64,000 nucleotides of DNA from Mytilus galloprovincialis (Eukaryota > Mollusca > Bivalvia > Mytilida > Mytilidae): assembly GCF_965363235.1 (NCBI RefSeq), contig NC_134844.1:54246872-54310871 (forward strand). The letters are read 5' to 3'. The translations under genes were made by a program, and so were the position numbers. Each line of letters starts with the position of its first letter. Position 1 is the first letter of the stretch. This document shows, in pieces, positions 46,641 through 55,262 of the stretch. The notes under the pieces are model-generated. The model worked only from the letters and a program-made list of their open reading frames with translations. It was not told the origin of the DNA and ran no database searches.

Positions 46641-47170
46641 TCAATTAGCCTCGCATCCTAATAAAATTATCCCGCTTTCTGGATCATTACACAATACAAA
46701 GTCATCATCTTTGTTCGTAACAACACTAATATCATCCAATATTCTGTGAAACTCTGCTTGATTTTTATGTTGAGCCGGATGCAGTTTTCTTCTCTCTCTG
46801 TACATTGACTGACGCACATATTTTAAATCTTTCTTTCCTAAATTTTCTTCTTCAATTTTGAAGAGCTCTGCATTTATTATTTTGAAGGTCGCTCTGACAA
46901 CATATCGGTTGCTTTTCTTTTGCAGGCTGTTCTCAAAATTTGACGTTCTAATTTCTGGACATTTGTTTCATGAATATGATCTAATTCTCCATTTAAAATA
47001 ATTGTACACGATGCATCTGTGAATAACCTAGCACAGCACGACTTAACTGTACATCTCCACCTTATTTCTCCAGTTTTCTTTACAAATGCCTGACGGAATG
47101 TGTGTTCTTCAACGATGATGACCGGTTTTCCTCTATCAGACTCTATTTTCTTAAAATGTATATCAGACAT
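46641..47170 (-). pseudogene. FLYWCH zinc-finger protein with one frameshift
   Basis: FLYWCH fingers bind DNA and are common in metazoan regulators and in MULE-type transposon proteins. From the ATG at 47170 the first 97 codons carry one FLYWCH domain (about residues 10-70): GKPVIIVEEHTFRQAF, IRWRC with W38 and C40, C45/C46, then HIH with H65 and H67. A stop then comes at 46877-46879. In the next frame an obvious continuation runs without a stop to TGA at 46641-46643 (INAELFKIEEENLGKKDLKY ... DDFVLCNDPESGIILLGCEA). A one-base loss near 46880, or an unseen short intron, explains this. The full product would be about 175 residues. No MULE transposase domain is present, so it is either a short host-type FLYWCH gene or a remnant of a transposon gene. 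Confidence 0.75.
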
Positions 47171-47344
47171 CTTGACTCGTGTAAAAATATTCTATTACTA
47201 AACAATTTATTTTTTGGTGAGTTTTCTTAAATTTGATGAGTGTTCAGTTAAATCTAGGTGTAAAAGTTAATTATACAATGTAGTACATGTATGATATAGG
47301 TAAAACATGTACATGTATGATATATGTAAAAAATATTTACAGGT

Positions 47345-47450
47345 AAATGTGGCGCAATTTCATTTCATTTATTGGCGCAATTAATACCATAAAAAAAGAG
47401 TGGCGCAATTAATACGTTTTCAAAACTGCAATTGGCGCAACTTGATTATA
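47345..47450 (-). promoter_or_regulatory. Four GGCGCAATT/GGCGCAACT repeats upstream of FLYWCH gene
   Basis: TGGCGCAATT or TGGCGCAACT occurs four times (about 47349, 47374, 47401, 47434), about 25-33 bp apart, two of them extended to GGCGCAATTAATAC. They lie 180-280 bp upstream of the FLYWCH start codon. They could be binding sites for the FLYWCH protein or subterminal repeats of a parent transposon. No test possible here. Confidence 0.4.
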
Positions 47451-47639
47451 ACAGCATCACTGTTAACGGGCTAGAGATTACAGTAGTACTTAGACGACTT
47501 GGCCAACGAGACCCCTTGTATATATGGAAGAATTTAGTAAAGTTTTAAGTAACATGTGGTAACGAAGTCCCTGACTTTAAGTAAAGATTTTGTAATAAAA
47601 AGTGTGTAAGGGTTCCGCGGAACCCAGCGCCTCGCCTAC

Positions 47640-48440
47640 AAATGTACTCTTGCTGTAAATGGCAGGCGCAACAAAAATGAGTGAAAAATCATTTAAATGT
47701 TCCTTACGATACTATCTTTGATTGAAAGAAGCTTCTGTCCAAGTTTGGTAAAAATCCACGATTGTTTATGAATCTAATAAATGTTTTAAAAACTTAAAAT
47801 GCAGACTGTATGTTATATTAACTGGAAGAAAAAACTAAGTCAATCTATGAGTAAAATACGGACAAACAAGTTCAAAATCTTATCAAAATTTCCGTCTAGA
47901 TACTAGCTTTTGATCATAAACAAGTTTCAGTCCAAGATTGGTACGAATCCAGGATAGTATAAAAAAAAAGTTATTAAAATTTTAAAACTTTAACCAAAGA
48001 GTGAATGTATTGTATCCTGACAGAAAACTAAGTCCATCTATAAGTAAAATACGGAAAAACAGGGTTTTTTGTTAGCAATATTGACTTCTTGATACTATCT
48101 TGTGATCATAAACAAGCTTCAGTCCAAGATTGGTACAAATCCAGAATAGAATAAAAAAGTTTTAAAAATTTTAAAAACTTTAACCAGAGAGTGAATGTAT
48201 TGTATTCTTGCAGAAAAACTAAGTGTATCTTTAAGTAAAATACGTAAGACAGGGTTTTTTCTAGCAACATTTACTTCTGGATACTATCTTACGGTCATAA
48301 ACAAGCTTCTGTCCAAGTTTGGTAGAAATCAAAAATAATTTAAGAAAGATATTAAAATTTCAAAAACTTTAACCATAGAGTGAATATTTGTGGACGACGA
48401 CGACGCCGACGGAATGTAGGATCGATATGTCTCGCTTTTA
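47640..48440. repeat. 190-bp tandem array, four units
   Basis: GCTTC(T/A)GTCCAAG-type blocks occur at 47731, 47924, 48116 and 48305 (spacing 189-193), each with a TACTATCTT-type lead and an AAAACTTTAACCA(A/G)AGAGTGAAT-type end. The last unit runs into a GACGACGACGACGCCGACGG tail and the CGATATGTCTCGCTTTT phrase. Confidence 0.85.
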
Positions 48441-49121
48441 AAGTCGAAGGGTCGACAAAATTATTGATACACTCTATATATTTTTTTATTAAATGATCAC
48501 ACAATTAACATTAGTTACAAAATACAAAGATAGTTCTGTTTCATTTGTTTGAGCATGTGAGTGAATTATTGCATCGGGAATTGCACAGCATCTTTTGATT
48601 TTTCGTTTATTTATATAAGTGCTGCACCCTTTTGCATTGACATGCCTAATTATAGTCGGTCAATAGTAGTGCTGGTGGCACGTTAGTTTTTCCAGAAATA
48701 ATGATAGCTATTTTAGAATATTCATCACTTTCTAACACCGCCCAAAATTCTACATACGCAGTGAACTGAAGTACTTTCATTATATATTATTCAGAAAGGA
48801 ATTTGAAAATGTATTATGCCCGTTTATTTTTTTTTTTGCAATCTCTAAAAAACAAAAGCCACTCGTCCTTTTAGGTATGTTATCATGCAGTGAATACAAG
48901 ATAAAAAGATATTCTCAAAAATTGATTTTTACCTGTATGTAAAATTATTCCATATTTTTCTACACCTGATTCATCCCTCAGTTTAGGAAGGTAGGTTAAT
49001 TGATACTGGGTTTTTTTGTCTAATCACACTGTTCAGATACATTGACTTATAAAGGTACACAAAAGAGCAATATAAATACCGTAATTCAAATACCTCAATG
49101 TCACCTATACAGCTGTTCAAA
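48441..49121. other. Intergenic DNA, nothing recognised
   Basis: AT-rich, no gene supported. Confidence 0.4.
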
Positions 49122-49840
49122 CGTCATGATAGTTATCAAAGGTACCAGGATTATAATTTAGTACGCCAGACGCGCGTTTCGTCTATATAAGACTCATCAG
49201 TGACGATCATATCAAAATATTTATAAAGCCAAACAAGTAAAAAGTTGAAGAGCATTGAGGATCCAAAAATCCAAAAAGTTGTGCCAAATTCGGCTAAGGT
49301 AATCTATGTCTGGGATAAAAAAAATCCTTAGTTTTTCAAAAAATTCAAAGGTTTTGTAAACAGGAAATTTATAAAAATGACCACATTAATGATATTCATG
49401 TCAACACCGCAGTGTTGACTACTGGGCTGGTGATACCCTCGGGGACGAAACTTCCACCACCAGTGGCATCGACCCTGTGGTGTAAATAGTTATCAAAGGT
49501 ACCAGGATTATAATTTAGTACGACAGACGCGCGTTTCGTCTAAATAAGACTCATAAGTGACGATCATATCAAAATATTTATAAAGCCAAACAAGTAAAAA
49601 GTTGAAGAGCATTGGGGATCCAAAAATCCAAAAAGTTGTGCCAAATTCGGCTAAGGTAATCTATGCCTGGGATGAAAAAATTCTTAGTTTTTCAAAAAAA
49701 ATCAAAGGTTTTGTAAATAGGAAATTTATAAAAATGACCATATTAATGATATTCATGTCAACACCGAAGTGTTGACTACTGGGCTGGTGATACCCTCGGG
49801 GACGAAACGTCCACCAGCAGTGACATCGACCCATGAACGT
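49122..49840 (-). repeat. Two tandem units of family C
   Basis: TAGTTATCAAAGGTACCAGG begins each unit (49131 and 49487, spacing 356). Units are about 96% alike by eye. Stops interrupt the frame that is open in the 3042-3305 copy. Confidence 0.9.
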
Positions 49841-49847
49841 CATGAAA

Positions 49848-50005
49848 CGTTTGAGTGAAAACAAATCCGGGTTACAAACTTAAACCGAGGGAAACACATC
49901 AACTGTAAGAGGAAAAAAACGAAACAACAGAAACACTGTAGTGCAACAAAAAACAAACGACAATGCAACATATATAGAAACAAACTAATATATAACAGGT
50001 CAATG
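49848..50005 (+). repeat. Family D fragment
   Basis: GGGTTACAAACTTAAACCGAGG, GGAAACACATCAACT and ATATAGAAACAAACT blocks match 1735-1870. Confidence 0.65.
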
Positions 50006-50191
50006 AAACCCCTGACCACCAGCGTTTAACGGCTTTTTAATTGTTTCACATAGCGAAAGTTGAAGCGCAGGAACTATGACTGCGAATAAAGACATGTCTT
50101 TAATAGTTTCAATTTGATTTCTCGACAAATGTCTTGTTAAAATTCATACAGCTGTTCCAGTACCCGAATTCTCCAGATTCAATAAGTATCA

Positions 50192-50449
50192 CTAATATAT
50201 TGTTATGGCAAGATTATTCTGAGGAATTGGTATAATGACATTGTCCGCTTCAGCTAGATCTGATAATTTCCGTTCCGTTTTCGTGGTTAGATATTTGGCT
50301 TTGATCGGTTTGACAGACACAGCCAACTTCTTTGCTGTGTGTTCCTGTTTGATTGGTGTTATAATGTCACTGAGGTCAATTTCTATTATACTATCAGAAT
50401 TGTTACTCTGACCAATTTCTATATTTCTATCAGAATTGTCACAGGCCAC
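50192..50449 (-). pseudogene. Possible exon with 36-bp coding repeats
   Basis: The minus strand is open for 85 codons: two units of an NSD(R/S)xIEI(G/D) repeat, then a charged stretch (IITPIKQEHTAKKLAVSVKP, KTERKLSDLAEAD). Further degenerate units (AATTCTGATAGTATA-type) extend upstream to about 50580 but are out of frame. It could be the end of an acidic-repeat protein or a decayed fragment. No domain recognised. Confidence 0.3.
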
Positions 50450-50580
50450 TTTTTATTATAATATCAAGAATTCTTACTGAGGCCAATTTCTATTATATTC
50501 AGAATTGTATATGAGGCCAATTTTTAATATCTATCAGAATTTTCACTTGGCTAATTTCTGGTATACTATCAGAATTAACT
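50450..50580. repeat. Degenerate 36-45 bp repeats
   Basis: Continuation of the minisatellite that forms the repeats of the frame at 50192-50449; units share GGCCAATTT and ATCAGAATT. Confidence 0.65.
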
Positions 50581-50719
50581 GGCATCCATGTATCAATTAT
50601 AATTCCTGTCGCCGTCTGGGTATTTTTACGTTTGTAAATAAGGTTTCTGCTGTGATAATTGAATAAAAATTCTATAGTGTATTAATGCTTTTTGTAACTA
50701 CAACCCATACTTTAAATTA

Positions 50720-50850
50720 TTGTACAAGTTATAAGTGAAATTTAAGCACTTTTTGTACAAATTACAATTTGTACAAAGTAAAAAATATACAAATTACAAT
50801 TTGTACAAACATTTTGTACAAATTTTAATTTGTACAAAATGAAAACTTGT
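50720..50850. repeat. Cluster of TTGTACAA palindromes
   Basis: Six exact TTGTACAA sites (50720, 50753, 50769, 50801, 50814, 50830) within 118 bp, plus a near match at 50847. Several lie in longer AATTTGTACAAA contexts that can pair with each other. Confidence 0.85.
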
Positions 50851-51440
50851 ACACAACATATAACATGTATAAATAATATACCTTTTCTCGAAAAACATGA
50901 TAAAAAAGAAATTAAGATTAATATATATTAAGCAAATTAGAAACAACGCTGTGAAAACCTCATGCTTTCGTATCCCAACTATAGACATAACTGGACCAGG
51001 AACACAAAAGTATAAAATCCGATAGCTAGATGCATTAATACTGAGTGAAATCAAAAGCAAAATATTCAAAACAAAACAAAGAAGCACAAGATTAATTGTT
51101 AAAATAGTGTACGTCAAATAAAAAGAGACACAACTTCAGCACCCGTGATATTTGTAAAAAAGCACTTCTTACAGAAAATCATGAGACTTTGTCAAAAAAA
51201 TTAATACTCGTAAATTTATATTTGGTGATTTTTGTTCAGTAATCTTTATCACCTTTAGAATTCTCTCTTTTGCATGGAAAAAGCGTATTGAAGATAATTT
51301 AAAAATAGATTTCTGCTGTCTATGATCATGCGTCATCATGTTTACTTATTACGTCCATTCTATATATTTAAATTGTAATTAGTAATGTAATTAATTACTT
51401 TCTGAATTAATTGTGAAAAAAAAATACAACAAAAAATTGA
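50851..51440. other. Intergenic DNA, nothing recognised
   Basis: A 107-codon minus-strand hydrophobic frame (50794-51117) overlaps the TTGTACAA cluster and has no recognisable domain. Confidence 0.35.
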
Positions 51441-51444
51441 TACC

Positions 51445-52612
51445 ACAGTCCCACTAGGCCACGATTGCTCTACGATCTGTGACAAAAATGCAAATTTTGA
51501 CAATAGTAGAGCGATCGTGTAGATCGCTGTAAGGTCGTAGTGAGGTCTGTAAGATCGTGATGAGCACGGCCAACTTTGAACATGTTAAAAACAATCGTGA
51601 TGCGGTCGTGGCGAAATCAGGTCATAGTAGAAGCGCAGTAAGGTCGTGGTAGGATCGAAAAAGTCGCTGTACCATCGTAGCGAAAGCGTGATTATTTTCG
51701 GAGAGACATCGCTACTCTCACAGTGACGTCGCTACGACCATTGCGTTCGTTCTCATCGCGATCATTCTACGCTGCCACTACGACTATATCACGTTTACAC
51801 CACGCTGTTCAAGACCCTAGTACGATTCTAGCACGCCCATGCCGTCCTCATTACGCTCTTCTTACGACCTGACTACGTTCGTACTATGATCATTATTCTC
51901 ATTGTCATTTTCACATGAAATATATAGAAGCTTTCCGGGTTTTGTTTGTCTGTATGTAATTTGGACTTCTTGTCCTTTTTTTCCAACGACTCAATCATGC
52001 TTGACACATCTGTGTCATCCTAACTATCGTTCACCAAAGCATCGCCATTTGATCTTGATGGACCAGCAATAGATTGTGATTCAGGTTAGATTGGTCGGTC
52101 CGATATATATCTACTGGATCATGATTCTTTACTATTAAATCCCTTTGCCTCTACCGCTACCCCTACCACTACGCCCATAAGTTCCGAGAAACTCTATGTA
52201 TCCTTCAGAAATATAAGGAATCATTATGGAACATACTGACAGTATTTATGTGGAACAAGATGTTTATGTTATTGCTGATAGCGTTCTAGGATCGCAGTAT
52301 GAACGTGGTATCATCGTAGTATGGTCGTAGTAAGAGCGTTCTATAATCGCAGTAGAAGCGTGGTAAGATCGTGTTGCAATCGGATGAAACGTGGTATGGT
52401 CGTAGTGAGGACGTGATAAGCATAAAAAGATCGTGATAAACGCAGTGAGGTCGCAGAAAAAGCGTGGTGAGAACGTGGTATTATCATAGCGTGGTCGTTG
52501 TAGAAGCGTAATGAGGACGTAGTAGCATCGTGGAAGCAACGAAAATTTACATTTTCATGCCACTCATACCGCGACCTCACCACGATCTGAATTTTTTTTA
52601 GATCACGGTGGG
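51445..52612. mobile_element. GATCGT-rich element with a decayed internal reading frame
   Basis: Two GC-richer flanks (about 51450-51890 and 52265-52610) are built of short degenerate phrases such as GATCGTGGT, GGTCGTAGT and AGCGTGGTA and their complements. The left flank switches strand near 51700. The middle (about 51900-52250) is ordinary sequence; its minus strand reads DTDVSSMIESLEKKDKKSKL and, separately, a Gly/Arg-rich end (YGRSGRGSGRGKGI). Outer ends (CAGTCCCACTAGGCCACGAT, and inverted CAGTTAAGCCCCACCGTGAT) are similar. I read it as an old DNA element with repeated subterminal sites. The family is not known to me. Confidence 0.5.
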
Positions 52613-52892
52613 GCTTAACTGAATTAAATTGCTATTTAATATAATGTTTAACACTTTTATTGAAATGTAATTAAATCCTTTTAAAAGTAATTTACCCCAT
52701 GACTGAATAATATACTTGTACTTATATCAATAGTTTATGTTTCGACATCGTTTAAGGTATGTCGCTTTATGTGATAACATCTGTATAAGCAACTTATATA
52801 GAAATGCAATGTATAATGGTTTGTAAACATTCTAACACCCGGAACTCGATTTCTAAATTTGTATCACAGATGTTATCTGATTTAAATTCTTG
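52613..52892. other. Short intergenic gap before the TRIM-like locus
   Basis: Nothing recognised. Confidence 0.4.
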
Positions 52893-52974
52893 AGTTGGTG
52901 AAATGATTTGATATCGGTTTTCTGAAACTATACTTAAACATTTGTGTTAAACTACCCGTGACAATTGTAGATTC

Positions 52975-53032
52975 GGTAAGTAAGAAATAACGTCCTCGTC
53001 CGCCATTTTGTAATTTGGGTTAAACTACGACG
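52975..53032 (+). other. TRIM-like gene, 5' untranslated exon 1
   Basis: Homologous to 9780-9844 in the pseudogene and ends at the same TACGACG/GTAAG donor. Assigned by cross-paralogue conservation, without transcript evidence. The 5' end is uncertain. Confidence 0.55.
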
Positions 53033-53698
53033 GTAAGGATACATTAAATGATATTTACAGCATGATCCTCGTCAGTCGTCGTCGTCCGTTGATTTTCACA
53101 AAAATCGTCACATCTAAAACACATACTTACTAGACAATTTAAAATTGACAAAAATCAACATTACGGTATCTGTTTGTATCCGACGCCCCGCGGATCAACC
53201 AACGTGACCGACATAGCTAAACTGAGAACATATGAATACAATGCCAGTTTAGTATATTATCTTAAAAACTGCTTTAAAAATAGAAAATCAGGCTTGGATA
53301 AGTTCGAAATTATGATATTGATGTATTGTCCATCTTTGAATAAGTATAATGACCGCCATCGTCATGAATCCTTATTGTCCTTTAATGACAATTAGTAGCA
53401 AAACCAGATCTTCAATTTAATTTGAGACCCTAATCGTTCGTCGACCCCTAAATGGTATAATTGCTCTTTGATGCAGATTTTCACCAAGTTTAAGTGCGAT
53501 TGCCCATCATGGTTAAAATTATACTAGATCAATAGACAATTAAGTAGCAAAATTACCAACACGATAAGATCTAAAAAAGAATTTTAAATAAATGTAATCG
53601 TATATCTACTCCTTTTTGACGGTCTTGCTCCTTAATGATATTTTTACCATTTTTTGGTGATTTTGCCTATTTTATTAAACATTTTAAAAACATTTAAG

Positions 53699-53849
53699 GA
53701 ATGACTGTAATATTTTTTTCTGTCTATGAAGAAATAACATAAAAAAAAATGGTGCACACTAAATACCGCGCGTAGCGGGTTATTTAACAATGTGCACCAC
53801 ATTTTTTATGTTATTTCGAATAGACAAAAAAAAACTATAACAGTCATTT
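53699..53849. repeat. 151-bp palindrome
   Basis: GGAATGACTGT at the left pairs with ACAGTCATTTC at the right. Arms continue through AAATAACATAAAAAA and GGTGCACA to a CGCGCGTAGCGGG centre. Confidence 0.8.
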
Positions 53850-53949
53850 CTTATAATTTAATTCTAAATTCCATGAAAAAACGTTGATGACGTTACGATC
53901 ACGTGACTAAATTATGTCTATGGGCTGATAACAAAATAATGTCAGCCAA

Positions 53950-54165
53950 TCAGAAGACGCGTTCCGGAGCACCTGAGATCACCCCTAGTTTTTGGTGGGG
54001 TTCGTTTTGTTTATCTTTAGTTTTCTATGTTGTGTCATGTGTACTATTGTTTGTCTGTTTGTCTTTTTCATTTTTAGCCATAGCGTTGTCAGTTTGTTTT
54101 AGATTTATGAGTTTGACTGTCCCTTTGGTATCTTTCGTCCCTCTTTTACATCCAAAATTAAATTA
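53950..54165 (+). repeat. Family B mussel repeat
   Basis: GGAGCACCTGAGATCACCCC through CTGTCCCTTTGGTATC. Same blocks as 4545-4725. Its 88-codon frame is repeat-derived. Confidence 0.75.
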
Positions 54166-54521
54166 TTAAAAAAAAAGAATGACACTTCAATGAATAAAGA
54201 TTATCACAAATACCATTATTATCAAGTTAAATTTTGTCGGAATAGTAAGTAGACTATTGATAGGAATTATGGCTCTTTAATGACTCTATTTCTATGGTTT
54301 GGGCAAAACTTATAGAAGATAACAAGAAATTGTAAACAGAAAAAACAAAATCAACAATACAAAATCATAAAAAAAGAGATTATCCTGGATTATTTTATAG
54401 TCCACAATGTTCAAGAACGACAATTGATAATGATGCAAATAGACCTAGGTGAGCAAAATAGGCTCTTTATAGTATTTAGTTAATTTACTGATAAATATGC
54501 GATTCTCTATTTTTTTTTTAG

Positions 54522-54593
54522 ATTAAAGAAGTACAAGATACACGTCAACACAGAAGGACAATCGCACTAATATGTGAAAGAATATAAGTCAAC
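54522..54593 (+). other. TRIM-like gene, 5' untranslated exon 2
   Basis: T-rich tract and TTAG acceptor before it, AAGTCAAC/GTAAGAAATATT donor after it, matching 11325-11388 in the pseudogene. Confidence 0.6.
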
Positions 54594-54869
54594 GTAAGAA
54601 ATATTTCATATTTTAAAATATACCAGATATATATATAAGTGTTTCCTCTTCCAAGTTACTGCTTTTCAAATATTAACTATATCTTGCATCTTGTACATGG
54701 GACTATTATACTAACGGGGCTGGAAACCGTTACACCAATCAGTGTAATAAAATTCAACATTACGGTCGTTAGAACGAGACTTTACCTGCGCTAGTTCATG
54801 TAATTATCGATACGCCATATTGTTTTAACAGAGACAGCGTTATTCGGTATTTTTTTTTTTACATTTTAT

Positions 54870-55262
54870 ATAGTTATCAAAGGTACGTACCAGGATTATA
54901 ATTTAATGCGCCAGTCGCACGTTTTGTCTACATAAGACTCATCAGGGACGCTCGGTACAAAATAGTTATAAAGCCATGCAAGTACAAAGTTGAAGAGCAT
55001 TGAGGACCCAAAATTCCAAAAAGTTGTGCCAAATACGGCTAAGGTAATCTATTCCCGGGATAAGAAAATCCTTAGTTTTTTTAAAAATTCAAATTTTGTA
55101 AACAGGATATTTATAAAACAATTACCATATAATTGATATTCATGTCAACACCGAAGTGCTGACTACTGGCCTGGTGATTCCATCGGGGACGAAACGTCAA
55201 CCAGCAGTGGCATCGACCCAGTGGTGTAAACAGTTATCAAAGCTTAAGGTACCAGGATTATA
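54870..55262 (-). repeat. Family C, one unit with both edges
   Basis: TAGTTATCAAAGGTACGTAC at the left, ACAGTTATCAAAGC...GGTACCAGGATTATAA at the right, with the CCAGTCGCACGTTTTGTC and CATCGGGGACGAAACG blocks between. Confidence 0.85.

Larger units (their letters stand above)
53033..54521 (+). other. Intron 1 of the TRIM-like gene
   Basis: Homologous in patches to 9845-11324. Extra material relative to the pseudogene: a palindrome (53699-53849) and a family-B repeat (53950-54165). Confidence 0.5.

Noticed and set aside
52264-52583. Two overlapping Arg/Tyr/His-rich minus-strand frames
   Set aside because: They are translations of the GATCGT-type short repeats.
53903-54169. 88-codon frame with hydrophobic middle, like a small membrane protein
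   Set aside because: It lies within a family-B repeat, and the copy at 4534-4725 has a different, shorter frame.
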